Shown: positions 12,729 to 25,478, numbered from the stretch's first letter. The stretch: DNA of 58,536 bases from Bigelowiella natans CCMP2755 (GCA_000320545.1 ADNK01000552.1:1-58536), one strand, 5' to 3'. Notes: generated from the sequence alone by a model not told the origin. Translations and numbers: made by a program.

Positions 12729-13157
12729 TTATTTCTTAACCTTCCTAACAACTTCAACAATTTCGAAGCTCTTCCTTTTGCTCATCGGTTTGATGGATGC
12801 AATCTGCACGACGTCTCCAACCTCGGTGGATTCAGTTGGGTCGTCAACGACGTAGTTTTTAGAAAGTCTCATTCGCTTATGGTACTTAGGGTGGCGAACA
12901 AGGCGTTCCACACGGACGGTTCTGGATCTTTGCATGCCATCTCCAACAATGCGTCCCTCGAACCTTTGCCTGATTGGTTTTTTCTCAGCCTCAGCAAAGG
13001 TAGCCATAGAATGCCTTGTCACCCGCGGACAAGCGGTGAAGCCCGCTCTTGAGGTAGTAAGAGCCCTTGCCAATTCAGGGGTGGTATTACTGGTGGCAAT
13101 CCATGCCACGGCCACCAGAAGGGCCAGAAAAAGCGAGCCAATTAGATTAGTCTGCAT
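12729..13157 (-). CDS. Bacterial-type 30S ribosomal protein S17 with bipartite plastid-targeting leader
   Basis: Single-exon gene of 142 codons. Residues from about 58 match bacterial/plastid uS17: IRQRFEGRIVGDGMQRSRT, VRVERLVRHPKYHKRM, VVDDPTESTEVGDVVQI and KSFEIVEVVRKVKK. Before this is a leader. The first 30 residues are a classical signal peptide (MQTNLIGSLFLALLVAVAWI). A short Ser/Thr/Arg stretch follows (LTTSRAGFTACPRVTRHS), resembling a transit peptide. The pair implies passage through the ER into a complex plastid. The start at 13157 was chosen because it puts the hydrophobic core at the N-terminus; the frame stays open upstream to 13445 but that extension has no recognisable content. 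Uses TAA. Convergent with the methyltransferase and divergent from the sigma/RluA gene. Confidence 0.88.
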   Translation of the reverse strand: MQTNLIGSLFLALLVAVAWIATSNTTPELARALTTSRAGFTACPRVTRHSMATFAEAEKKPIRQRFEGRIVGDGMQRSRTVRVERLVRHPKYHKRMRLSKNYVVDDPTESTEVGDVVQIASIKPMSKRKSFEIVEVVRKVKK

Positions 13158-14116
13158 TGTATGGGTACCCCACCGAAGGTTCTCCTCTGTGCGCTGAGTC
13201 CCTTTTGTGGCCGTCCCTGCGGCTGGGGGCAGAGGTGATTTCTTTGCTACGGTAGACTCAATTTGATGTCGCACCCTAATTTTATAGGGCACTTTTAATA
13301 TAGAGACCCACCTGTGGTGCTGCGTGGAAAAATAGCTCTGAAGGAACGGCCTTTTTTCCCAGTTTTCTTGTGCGGCGAAAATTGGCTGCCATGACCCGAA
13401 GTATTTCACATGCCGACTTTTTACGTTCAGTGAAAACACTAGCATTTCTATCTATATACATGTTTTATGTCGTCGCTATATATAAATAGGCTCCATTTAA
13501 TTTTTCTTGCGTTTCACTTGCGTGGATATCCTCTGAATCTTTGCGCCACAGGCATATTCCGAGCGGAAGATTCGGGACCAAATCTGCAGGATGTTCCAGG
13601 GTAACTTGTTCGAATAGTTGGCTTCCTCATAATCCTTTCCCCTATTGGTCGAGATTGCCAATCATTAGACAAATTATATACGATATTTTGTCGATACAAA
13701 GATGACACAGAAAAAGCCCTCAACCCCCCCCAACACTCCTAGCAAGGACGTAGTGAATGGGTCCAACATTTTCTTGTTGAAATGCATGGGGTTTTCACAG
13801 AAACGACAACATGATATGGCTTTATATGATGTTTGTGTCCAAAAATCTGCAAATTCGACCGCTTTCGACGTTCGGAAAGGATCGGCGGCCTCTCCGAAGC
13901 TGCCCTCCTCCCCGGGGATGTACCGAAGGGCTGCTTCATTGGAGCGCTCTGTGAGCCCGTTCTATCGATTCGTGGCACGACAGAGGCAACGGGTATCTGC
14001 GCATGCTCAGAGCTGTACAAATACACCGTCTCTCACGATTGATGGTGTGACTCATTCCAGGCCCTGTTTGCAAGAGCGTTGTCACTGACATCGTTGTCTC
14101 TGTGCTTGAGGCTAAG
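13158..14116. promoter_or_regulatory. Divergent spacer between S17 (-) and the sigma/pseudouridine-synthase gene (+), with unresolved 5' exon(s)
   Basis: This interval must contain the S17 promoter and the start of the plus-strand gene. It is relatively GC-rich and free of microsatellites between 13700 and 14100. Three overlapping frames stay open there, including one from ATG 13702 to 14088 that is Ser/Arg-rich and could encode a targeting leader. I could not choose between them by homology, so the start codon of the next gene is not defined. Confidence 0.4.
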
Positions 14117-15852
14117 TGCTCAAAGGGGACCACTCTTACTTTCTGATGAGAGTGCCCGCCCATTGGACTGCAGATTTGAGTTCGAAGGTAGTACACGCCA
14201 TCGTATTATCATATCAATATCATTATATTATTATTTCTCCACCCATAAATAATGCACAATCCAATGTAGTAAGAAAGTGGAACGGTGCTGCTGGTGGTGT
14301 AACTTCCACAGGTGATCAGAGAAGATCTTCTCGCAGCAGGTCCACCGTCAATATAATGGGTTCCATGTACCGCCGTCACTTCACTTCTCAAAGGGCAAGG
14401 GGGGGGGCAAGGGGTGGAGCTTCGCAGGAGGACGACTACCAGCCTTCTGGTCATACCATACACCCTGATGCTTTGCTGCCTGTCCATTAAATATCGAAAC
14501 TATGTATAATACTTGAGGACCTACGTGCCTTTGACTAAGATTATCTTCATCTTCTTTAATGAAGAATGGCTGCAGTCACCTCGTTTATTTCAGTAATCTG
14601 TTCGCAGAATCAGAATTGAGAGCGTTCCGAAAGCGCCTTGAGGAGAATGACTACTGCACAGAAATCGAAAGGAAGGTAGAAAGAGCACGAAAAAGGAATA
14701 AGGATAGGGTGTGGTCAATGAAAAATTGTCAAGGTTTCTCTCAAATCGTTGGTTCTAACAAACAACTAAGGTGTTGAATCTTCGCTTTGGCCTTCTTGAC
14801 GGAGTGCGTCGAACACCGGAAGATGTCGCTACAGTTGAGTATATACGCCCATATGAGGATATCATCAGATCATAAAAATACGTTGTACTGCTTGAAGAGC
14901 AACAAGAAAATTGTATCATTCCTCCTTGTTCTGCCTTTTCTCCTCACGCATGCACTCATCCTTCTCCTTCTTCTTATGTCTACCATGTAGGAGTTAGGAA
15001 TATCCCCTGAACTCGTCCATCAACACACTAGAACAGCGTCACGAAAACTCCCAATTGTGTCCTCTGAGGGTCCTGTTGAGATTATTTATAAGGTGGTGGG
15101 CAATGGTGACTAGCAAACAGCAATAGAGCTGAGAATCATAGCTGCTACTGTCTCACCCCCCCCCCCCCCAACGGTAGAGTACTTCCCTTCTCTTCCGTCA
15201 ATATACCGACGACGTGCCGCTGCTGCATCCTGTTCTTTTTTTTTCCCTGCCTCATCATAGGATAGCGACGTTGTTGCCATTAACAAGCACTCGGGTGTGC
15301 GGTCACAACCTATTCACAGGTTCAAAGGCGACAGGTTTGGACAAGTAGTTGTTGGGGAAGAAGGGAGATGCAATCGTTGATTGTTTTATGTGAAAATGTG
15401 GTGATGGAGGGGAGGAGGAAGAGAAGGAGGAGGGATTGTGTGTCTATATCAGTTTGTTTATCAATATGATAGTGCGTAGGAAGGAACGTGTCTTAAAGAA
15501 AAGAGGGGGCTGATGTCCTCCTACTCCTCATGTTGTTAATTCAGCGCTGTGCAGAGGCTCGTTCGAGTGCTTGGAAAAGCTCCTTTGGTTGTCCATAGGT
15601 GGGTGTCGATAATAACGGTGATGATGGTGATTGTTAAGATGACCATCACCTTATTAAGACTAGGTATCAAGAGTACTGTACTCGTGCTGATGATATTGAG
15701 ATTTTCACCTCGTTTCTCATAAAATTTTCCCTCTCCTGTCGTTGGTTACGACAGATTGGACATGCAGACATCGGGGGCACTTCTGTTTGCCTTACACTCA
15801 AAGGCAGCTTCGAGACTCATCGTAAGAAGAAGAGAACACGGCAGTGTGTGTG

Positions 15853-15887
<35 letters not shown>

Positions 15888-16339
15888 GTACAGATATACT
15901 ATGATGACGTGTGCTCGTAGTACGATGACTCTATCGCCCTTTTACCATCAAACACTATTTCCTTGTTTATGCATGGTGATGATTGCTGGTTTGCTGTTTG
16001 CACACTTTGTTGCTGCTAGTCTCAATTCCAAGCGCGAGAGGTGCGGAAACGGTATCTGCTGATCGCGGCGGGGATCCCATCCGAAGCTCACTTTAAGTAG
16101 TTTTGTCATAATGACAATGACGATGATGTTGGCTGAGAATTGCTGCTGCATTTCTTTCGCTGTTTTCGATGCAAATGTGAGCAATTGCCTGTCTACCAAA
16201 CGCACAACAGGGTGGATGCGAAGATAGGACCTCATGCGAACGTCAAAGTGATGAGAGCTATCACTCCTGGTCTCTCCCCCCCTTGTTAAAGTGGTGAATT
16301 GTGATGGTCGTTTGAAATTTGAAGATATTTTTCATCATC

Positions 16340-16370
<31 letters not shown>

Positions 16371-16984
16371 CCTCGATAATCCATATTGTGATTCCCTGAT
16401 TCAGACGGTCAAGCAGCTCTAACCCATTTCGATGTTATTGCTACCCAAACAAAGGCGCAATGGTCGGTAGTATTTGATGATGGTGCGGTGATCTCCCCAC
16501 AGCATCCAATCGATCGATGATTTAAAGCTATGACTCATCATGTTGTGTGTGTTGCTGTCGCCATTTTGCCAATGTCAACGATGATAGGAAAGAGAGGAAA
16601 GCAGAGATTCGTTCGGTGTTGCAACAAGCTCGTAAATCATCGTCGCCGTCATCGCCCTTTGGCCATGAGGAGGGGGGCAGGAAGAGAGAAGAGGAGGACA
16701 TCGACGCTACCATCGACGATCTTGAACGTAACTTTCCGGAAGAAGGCGTAAGTTTTATCATGGCAGCACCACACACTGGCAGAACGCACCAGATCCGCCT
16801 CCATATTACCCATAAAGGTAAGTAGTAGTAGTAGTAGTAGTAGTAGTAGCAGTAGTAGTAGCAGAAGCGATAGTAGTATAAGCTACTGAGGAGGTGGTGA
16901 GAACTTAGATGAGTCCTCCTCCTTCTATTTCATCCTTTTCTCTTCCTCTCTCTTTGGATCGTGTTTCTCCCTGACTAACGGTAG

Positions 16985-17027
<43 letters not shown>

Positions 17028-17520
17028 GGCACCCCATTCTTGGTGATGACCTATATGGCCCGCAGGTACTAGTAATACTAACAGATGTGTAGTAGATGTA
17101 TCATGAGCACCCTCAGAAAGATACGCTCTTATAGCGTATTCCTTCTCTGTCCGCGGGCCACAACTTGACTTTGATAACCACATCTCGATGTCTCTGCTAC
17201 TACTACTCGAACAACAACAGGGACTTTGGATCGATCGCCTTGCCCTTCATTCGCATTCTCTTGAGTTGAACCACCCGGATTGCTGCAGCACAGACAGCCA
17301 AGACAGCAGCAACATTGAGTGCCCGCCATCGTCATCAGGAACATCATCAAAATCCGGATCCGCAGGCAACAATGGCGGCGAAAACGGTCGACGGCTGCTT
17401 GCACTTAGAGCTCCATTGCCTCCTGACATGGCGCATGCGTGCAGGCTGCTAGGACTTGACGTTCCTCGAGAGCTAATTCTGCCTGGTCTTTCGATAGACA
17501 CTGCTGAAGAAGATGATTAG
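14117..17520 (+). CDS. Sigma-70 region 4 (with possible region 3.0) joined to RluA-family pseudouridine synthase; 5' end not resolved
   Basis: Exon 14117-14187 reads MRVPAHWTADLSSK, like sigma region 3.0. Exon 14771-14833 reads VLNLRFGLLDGVRRTPEDVA. Exon 14991-15092 continues in phase with ELGISPELVHQHTRTASRKL, a near-complete sigma-70 region 4.2 helix-turn-helix. The same exon runs on as VEIIYK and joins in phase to 15261 (DSDVVAINKHSGV), the first strand of an RluA catalytic domain. Later exons carry HRLDMQTSGALL (15755-15821; catalytic Asp in HRLD), QLPVYQTHNRVDAK, GQAALTHFDVIA, TGRTHQIRLHITHKG (to 16817), HPILGDDLYGP (17028-17065) and LALHSHSLELNHP. A Ser-rich insert and APLPPDM follow, with TAG at 17518. 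The synthase part resembles RPUSD/Rib2-type enzymes that make pseudouridine in organellar or cytosolic RNA. The S4 domain often found there is absent; the sigma helix-turn-helix takes its place. Two overlapping genes remain possible. Confidence 0.78.
16341..16372. repeat. (TAG)n trinucleotide repeat in intron
   Basis: About ten TAG units lie between the RluA exons at 16.2 and 16.4 kb. A second imperfect TAG tract follows the donor at 16818. Both are intronic. Confidence 0.85.
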
Positions 17521-17579
17521 CAATGCTGTCAGGGTTGTGATTATATCGATCTGCACGTGCATCTCTCCATCAAACTAAT

Positions 17580-18370
17580 CAAAAACAGGATTTATCATTG
17601 TGGATGCCAGTTGCAATCCTGCTAGCCATGCTAGAATGGAGTTTTCTGAATGCGGCGATGACACATGACAGCTAGATACACGCATACTCTACCACAGCCC
17701 AAATATGTGCCGCACACCACCCACATGCACATGTGTGTACACATTTATGCATGGGCATTTTGTGCCATGCACGTATATGTTTAGACAGCGCGCGCTGCTT
17801 GGACAAAACAAACAGAACAACATATAATATCAATGACGACAAATGAATTTTCAAGATGCATGATTTTGCGAAACGTGTGCATGGCATGCAACGTATTTTA
17901 GGCTACGTGTGTTGCCATACGATCACAATGCACGCAGCAAACATTCGTGATAGTGCGTGACCACGCTAGCTAGCTAGCACGCAAGCACGGCATGAACACA
18001 GCAGAGTGCCTAATTCACCTTGCATCCTCATGCGCCAGCGCGCATTGAAGCTAGGCGGGACCAAACATACCAGAGCATTCAGACATGCGACACACCACAT
18101 ATGTGAGCACAGCATCTTAGCAATCGATGTGGTTGCATGACACATGTGTATGGCAACAACAACTATGCAAGCAATGCATCACGTGCGTGCTCAACGTGCA
18201 ACATGCCACTTTGCCATAATGCCACTGTTTCTGCCGCCAGTCTCAAATTGCAATTTTTCACATCTTCTCATACCATCTACTCGCTTGCCCATGCGGACGC
18301 ATTGCCATGCATGAATCGTGTGAATACTTTGACTTCTACTTACGATGTAAGTATACTTTATCATGCGACT
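17580..18370. other. Junction island 2: CATG/TGCA-rich spacer between convergent genes
   Basis: Spacer between the pseudouridine-synthase stop (17520) and the DDX54 stop (18379). It is dense in CATG, TGCA, GCATGC, ACATGT and CACATG words (for example cacatgcacatgtgtgtac near 17720) plus gctagctagctag near 17965. It has no microsatellite and no convincing coding frame. Confidence 0.6.
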
Positions 18371-18378
18371 TCAAAATA

Positions 18379-20584
18379 CTATCTTCTACCCTTTCCCTTG
18401 GCCTTAGATTTCATTTTTAGGTAACTTTTACGCTTCTCCTTCTTCTGACGCTGCTTCCTAATCTCTGCCTTCGACTTTAGTTCCTCCTTCACATCGTCAT
18501 TGGCCTTTTTAGCCTTCATAGCCGCCGTGTTGATGGTGCCTCCGTGAGTCCTTTGCTTCCATTTTTCGTAAAGCTGTGGCACGTACTTCTTCGATATCCT
18601 TGCCCCGCTCTCATTAACGCCTCCTGTGATGTTATCAACCTGGACTTGAATGTACTTCTTCTTCTTCAGATCCCACTTGTGCACGCGTCGCTTCTGTTTC
18701 AGCGCCTCGGCATCCTCGGGGTCGAGCTCCAAGATGTGGTCGTCTATTCGCATAGCGTTGCTATCACCTCGTGACTTATCGTGGACATCTAAAGCGTCCG
18801 TATTCTCTGCAGGTACCCCCGTGATGAAGAACTTTGGATCTCGAAAATCGCGTTTCTTCTGCTTCTGTTTCTTTTTCCTCCTCTCCTCTCCTTCCTCCTC
18901 CCCCACCCCCCCTGAGGCGCTCGCCTTCTGCTGATCTCCTCGGCTGCGTTTTTTCCCATTCCTTTTCCTCCTTCGGGGCTTTCGAGCGGCGAACACTTTT
19001 TTGCTGCTGCTACTCGTGCTAATGGCGCCGCCGTCGTTTTTGTTTTCATTGCTATTGATTCTGGTGCGCTGGTTGCCTCCATCCCCTTTCCTTTCATTTT
19101 CGCTACTCTTGTTATTACTATCGAGTTCATCATTAGTCTTTCTGTTTTTCCTCGAAGATGATGACTGACCCTCCTCCTCCTCCTTCTTCGTCTCGTCCTG
19201 TTCTAATGACCCTAGATCGTCATCTCCATCCCCAACCCCTTCGTTCATCTTGGCTTGGCGCTCCCTTTCGCGGATTAGGTACCTAGTTGGAGATGAGACG
19301 AGTGAGTATACGATACGAACACGGCTAGCAACGGTGGTGGGGTGGTGGTTGTGATGGCGAATATGACGATAGATGAAGAGTGCAAAACTACTACTCCTAG
19401 TTCTCTGTCGTTAGCATTGAACTGACTCATGTTCGCGTCGTTTGGTCTGCATGATACGATTGCCGGCCTTGTTGGAGTTCTGCAGCTGCTCAAAGATCGT
19501 CTTCTTAGACCGGAACTGTCGAATTGACCGCAGCATATCAACTCCCCCGCTTTCGTTGGCACTATACGAGGAGGATGCATCTTGGCTATGTCCTGTCAGT
19601 GTGTCGTAGCAAGAGCACAAAGAGAAAGCTTATAGTCTATTTCAACAATCATAATAGCAGTGCAATGTATAATATGTGATGTTATAGTGTAAGGGTATGC
19701 AAATTGTCCTCACTAATGACCGTTTTCTCCTCCTCCTCCTCCTCCTTCATTCATCTTCTTCGTCTTATTATTTTTGCAAAAGAGGGGATGTACTCCGTCC
19801 TCCAACTTCTTTCCCCGCGTAACAGAAGCGTACGACGCCCTGACATTAGATAGAAGAGCAGAATAGAACACACAATAGTCATCATCCTGACTTGAGGTAC
19901 TTCTTCCTTCCAAAATAGTAAAAATGTTTGCATCAATGCTGATCTCGTTGTGATGAAGCAGTTGAGCTTTGTACAGGAACCATCATCGGTTATTCGCCGT
20001 ACATAAAATAATCCATCCTTCTCATCTAAGCTGTATTTTTATTACCCAGATCGCGTCTTGTAGTACATTTTATATGCTCGTTCGGATACAGCGTGGAGTT
20101 TCTGCAGAGAGTGCCTTGCGATTAGATTGCGACAAATGTCAACTTCTTCCGTCAGCTCGGCCCTTGGAAATCCTCCGTAGTACATCTCCTCACTGTTGGC
20201 GCCATCTTCTTCTTCTTCTTCATTGCCATCATTCTCAACGCCTAGCAGCAAATGGCGGTAAGGATTGTTGCCGAAGATGAAGCTTGACTGAATGCTACAG
20301 CTACTGTCATTTCCTCTATTATTTCTACCTGGCTGCTGCTTTGACGGAAGGTGTCGTTGCTTCTGGCTCTTCTTATTGTTGAGGAGCCCTCGCCCAAGGA
20401 AGAGAAAGAGATCCACCATATATGCCCTCTCGTCGTTCGACACTAAGCTGTAAGCGGTGCCATCACGCCCTACCAAATCACACCATAGCAGCAGCAGCAC
20501 CAGCAGCACCGTCGGTAAATGACGCACAACTAACATTATATCCCGATCATAATACATATCCTGTTTTATATGCTATAAGTATAT

Positions 20585-20616
<32 letters not shown>

Positions 20617-22712
20617 AATGATGATGCCTCTACCTGCACGCGCCACACGGCCAACCCTATGGACAAACAGCTTGGAGCGAGATGGAAAATCGTAGTTAAC
20701 GACGTTGTCCAGCAAAGGGATGTCGATTCCTCGTGCTGCCACGTCCGTAACGATCATGAAACGCACCTTTCGCGCCCTGAACTTGGCGATATTTATCTTT
20801 CTGGAAGCTGAGTCCATCGATCCTACCACAGAGTCACCAGCCCACATCATTATAAAATAGAATAATAAATAATTATATAAGCAGTCGTTCAGTCATTGCA
20901 TCAAGGCATGAACGAAGGCAGAACCGACCGTATACAGGGCAGCAATCGAGACCAGCAGCATTACAGACATTCACCTTGATCCAATCGTACACAAAACAAA
21001 TCAAAATAAACGATCGATAGATATAGCGGTGCGAATGTTATAGCATCAGCACTGAAGGTGGTTGATAACTTAAATAATACCAGCAGCTCGACGTGGTGTT
21101 TAGTTGCGGCGAAGACAAGGGCCTGCTGCTTCTGGGGTATTACGTGCTTCAGGATGTAAAACAACCCTCCCATCTTTTCCGCCTTCCGCAGAATAAAGAA
21201 CGCCATCTTCAAGTTTTCACTTATTTTGCTCTCGACATCGAGTCGCACGATTTCTGCATTATGGAAACAGCAGCAGCAGCAGCAGCAGCTTAGCCTGCGA
21301 GATGATGATGCGAGATGATGATGGGTCAACAACGCAACGAGGAAGGAAGGAAAGCGATGATGGGCAATCATTCAAATTGTACATCTCAATTGCTTCGATT
21401 TGTTGGTTTGGTTGGATGAGTGAATCGTTCGTGTCTTTTTTTGTTTTTTCTCCTGTTGCTGCTATCGGTCTATCTTCTGCTGTCGCACAAACCAACCAGG
21501 GTTCCGTAAGCCTGCCCTCGTGAATTCGGCAACCATCTTTGGCATCGTAGCTGAGAAGAGAAGCGTCTGCCGAGACGCTGACATCTTGCTCATGATGTCG
21601 TGGATTTGATGCGCGAAACCCATCTCGAACAACCGATCCGCTTCGTCGAAGACGAGGTATTCCACGGTCTTAAACAAAGGAAGCAGGATGGTGGAGAAAG
21701 TAGAAGAAAACGGAAAAATATGATAGATATAAGCAATTGCTCAAGGCTAAGATTATGCTGGAGTGAGCGATGCAGACAAGTGTGGAGATAGTAGCAGCGT
21801 AGATGTAATTACCTTGAGAGAGAACTTCACCTCGAGCAGGTGGTGGACAAGTCTGCCTGGAGTCGCGATTATCACGTCAGGGTGCTTTGAAAGGGCCATG
21901 AACTGCTTTTCCATCGATGCCCCCCCCACTAATAGGCAGAATCCTAGAGTCGTGAATCGTCCCAGCTGCTTTGCAACGCTGTGCGTCTGTAACGCCAGCT
22001 CCCGGGTGGGGGACAATATCACTGACCTTTGGTAGTGGCAGGATATTAAACCAAGAATGGATCCGTATTTAGGAGGCCACACACCATGCATGCATGATTA
22101 CTTATGTGATTCGATCGTCAAAATTGAATGTTGTTATCAACATGTGCAGACCTAACATCAAACTTGGGCCGATGCTCCTTCAACTTCTCAAGGAGGGGAA
22201 CCAAGAAGGCCGCAGTTTTCCCGGAACCAGTTCTCGCCATCGCAACGACGTCGCGCCCGGAGAGTATCAGTGGGATGCTCTTTCTCTGAAAAAACCAACC
22301 AACTGTGTTTGATTGTCATGCTCACGAAAGCACAGTACTGTTGAGATGGGACCGATTACTCATCGGAAGCACAGTGTTGACTAAGTTGATGCTCTACTTC
22401 AACTATGTGCCATTGCCTATATACCTGGATAGGGGTGGGGACTTTGAAGCCCTTTTTCATTATTCCCCTAAATACCGGCTCGCATAGACCCATAGATTGA
22501 AATCCTCCCGATTTCTTCTTTTTCTTTTTGTCTCTTCTCTTGTTAGCCCCCCCGGCCTGGTGTTGGGAAATAATTGAAATACATCACGCAAGTCAAAACC
22601 TCTCCAATGTTCACGGTGCATCTATGAGTACCTCTTGGGCTAGGGCGATAGTAGGGAAGTCCATTTTGAAGCTCTTTTCTTCCTCTCCCCGCGCCTTATC
22701 CTCCAGCTATTC
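18379..22712 (-). CDS. DDX54: DEAD-box RNA helicase DDX54/Dbp10 (60S ribosome biogenesis); 5' end not resolved
   Basis: Nucleolar helicase required for pre-60S assembly. Exons in coding order: [13 protein letters not shown] (22712-22638); [20 protein letters not shown] and KVPTPIQ (Q motif, about 22.5-22.43 kb); [16 protein letters not shown] (motif I, about 22.2 kb); [12 protein letters not shown] and [13 protein letters not shown] (Ia, Ib; about 22.0-21.8 kb); [13 protein letters not shown] and LLFSATMPK (II, III; 21.67-21.5 kb); [14 protein letters not shown] (about 21.1 kb); [19 protein letters not shown] and [12 protein letters not shown] (V, VI; about 20.8-20.6 kb). The C-terminal exon 19.27-18.38 kb contains [21 protein letters not shown] and [15 protein letters not shown], which is the Dbp10 C-terminal domain. 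It ends in a Lys/Arg-rich tail. The order and the Dbp10-specific tail separate it from other DEAD-box proteins. The first exon and start were not identified. Confidence 0.93.
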
Positions 22713-22758
22713 GAAGGTTTATGTTATGTTAGTGACACGTATTTCTCCGCTTTCAAAC

Positions 22759-22791
<33 letters not shown>

Positions 22792-23735
22792 AATGTTTTG
22801 GTTTCACAGAAACGGAAATTTGCAAGAACAAAACCAAACTTCACAAAGAACGGAAATTATGTACAGAGTGACCCCCACCTAGTATTGCAGCGGCCTCGAG
22901 CAAGTGAAGGGGGGTGCTGCTTCGAGCGGGACGGATGAGCAGTGATTCGGGCAGGTCGGCGACTGGATTGTGGAATGAAAAATTTGATAATAGACCAGAT
23001 TTCAAGCCGGATATATCCTACGATAAATTTACATCTTAGTTTTACCGAGTGTTCGTTCATGATGTTACGGGCTCTGAAAACAAGCAGCTTCAGGCAGTTT
23101 GGTCGGTTCGGTCGAATCGGCGATGGAATGTAGGGGAATGTACCTGAAATATATGGCCATTGTGTTGTCGCGCGTGATAATCGGAACCTCATGTTTCTTT
23201 TCGATGTTTCGATTTACTACCAATTCTATCGGAGAATTTCTTACTCATTAATATCGCCGATCAGTTCGAATTTTCAGTTTGCAGACGATTTTAAATCCCG
23301 GTTTTTATTGTCATATTGATAAAATAGCTATGAAATGTCGGAAATCTAAACTTGCGACAACAAGATTGAGGCATTTATTCCGATTCGTACGCTGGTTCCG
23401 ACACGACGAAGGTCTTACTTTGAGCTGGGTACAGGACGCGAGGTAGGGGCAGCATTCTCGTTCGTTCGTCCTCTAGATTGATCGGGAGGGGTGGCTGAAG
23501 AATCTTGTTTCCATAGAGGGGTCTTTTTGAACAATATTAGGGAGTTATGCGTGTGTGTGTGTGTGTGGGGGGGGGGGTGGTTAAAGAGTGGGGTGTGGTT
23601 CTCTCCGGAATCTTGCTGTGTGTCGGGTGAATAAGATGTTCTATTCCCCGTAGTTCCATCACTGGTTATGTTATGTTATCCAGGAGGAGGTTAAACGCTC
23701 TCAAAAAGAAATCGCGGGATTTATTCGAAGTGAAA
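22713..23735. promoter_or_regulatory. Divergent spacer between DDX54 (-) and NOG1 (+)
   Basis: About 1 kb with no confident exon. It contains a (GAT)n tract at about 22760-22791 and a GT tract running into poly-G at about 23552-23577, and is otherwise of ordinary composition. It should hold the promoters of two 60S-assembly genes and probably the undetected first exon of DDX54. Confidence 0.45.
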
Positions 23736-25234
23736 ATGTCCCATCACAACTTCAAGACCCTCACACCCGTCCCTTCGGCGAAGGTAGTGCAATTATCTTT
23801 TAGTCCGGCGACACGATGTACGCCAACACTGCTGCCGATTAGGGGAGCTTTATCAAAGAGTGTATTTATGTGTTCAGGAAAATTCAATAGACATCAGTTA
23901 GAAGACAAGCTTAATGAATGCAATTTTCTTTTGGTAATAAGCTCTCTTATCATCCCTTCTGCAATAGGACTTTATCGATGTGATTCTGTCAAAAACTCAA
24001 CGAAAGACTCCCACAGTGGTTCATAAAGGATATGCAATCTCAAGAATTAGGTATGTTCTTGATTTTATCGCTTAGCTAGACCACTCTTTGGCCATTCTAT
24101 TCGCCATTTTAGGGGATGATGATTTCATCAGATCGTTCTATATTCGAAAAGTAAAATTTACACAAAGCAACTACCATGAACGCCTGACCACGATTCTCTC
24201 GGAATTCCCACGGTTGGAGGTAATTAAGACGGATTAGACTTTTAAATTAAGAAGATGGTCCGTTGATATCGGGCATGGAGGCAACCATCTCACTCCTTTT
24301 CATTTCTTTATTTGGATGTGTTATTGCCTGTGCACCGGATATTAGGAAGTCCACCCGTTCTATGCCGATTTAATCAACGTTTTGTACTCGCGTGATCATT
24401 ATAAGCTAGCACTCGGTAAGCGTCGTCCTATCCACTTGCATAACTGTTTCTGTCAACTGTAGTCGACTCCTGATCCTCTCTCTTTACTTATCATCCTCCA
24501 TGATATTATTACCATTATCATCACACCCACAACCACCACCAAACTTACTTACCACTCCCATCACCATTACCTAGGTCAGCTCAACACAGCTCGCAACCTG
24601 ATCGACGGGATTGCAAAAGACTATATTCGCATGATAAAGTACGGGGATTCTTTGTACAGATGTAAGCAGCTCAAGCGTGCCGCTCTTGGCCGCATGTGCA
24701 CCCTCATGAAGAAAATGAAGGTGATCATGATGAATTTGTAATAGTGTATCAAGCATGAGATCGAGAGAGATACCTATCAAAAATGTCCTTTCAAAGGTAA
24801 GGTTTGTGATTCCGTGCATACACCGTAGGCCTCCCTGGGGTATTTGGAGCAAGTTAGGCAACACTTGTCGCGTCTTCCAGACATCGATCCGTCAACTCGA
24901 ACGCTACTTATCACAGGATATCCAAACGTAGGCAAGTCCTCTTTCATCAACAAGATCTCTCGCGCCGACGTCGATGTGCAAAACTACGCCTTCACAACGA
25001 AATCTCTATTCGTGGGGCATTTCGACTTTCACTACCACCGCTGGCAGGTATGTAGGAGTGTGTGCGTACGTAAACGTATACGTATGATTCCCTGATAGCA
25101 TCTTGATCATGATGAGAGAAGCGTCTTATTGGTGAGCAATGTCACCGAGTGAAAGAGGATAGTTGATCGAAGGGCACACCAAATACCGACCCAAAGTGGG
25201 CTGCTCCTAGTGAGCAAGAGCAGCCTGATTCACG

Positions 25235-25283
<49 letters not shown>

Positions 25284-25398
25284 ATAAACTTATGAAAAGG
25301 TGATCGATACTCCCGGAATCCTAGATCATCCTCTCGAAGACCGTAACACGATAGAGATGCAAGCCATCACGGCTTTGGCCCACCTGAATGCATGTGAG

Positions 25399-25430
<32 letters not shown>

Positions 25431-25478
25431 AATACAGTTTTGTGGAAGAATACCTTCGCTCCTTATGTGATGTTGGTT

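Noticed and set aside
13702-14088. ORF beginning MTQKKPSTPPNTP as the N-terminus of the sigma/RluA gene
   Set aside because: It is Ser/Arg-rich with no sigma region 1-2 similarity, two other frames are equally open, and no splice route to 14117 with a normal intron length was found.
20583-20620. (GAT)n tracts interpreted as acidic coding repeats
   Set aside because: In DDX54 and NOG1 these tracts fall between well-placed exons and are bordered by donor and acceptor sites, so they are intronic.
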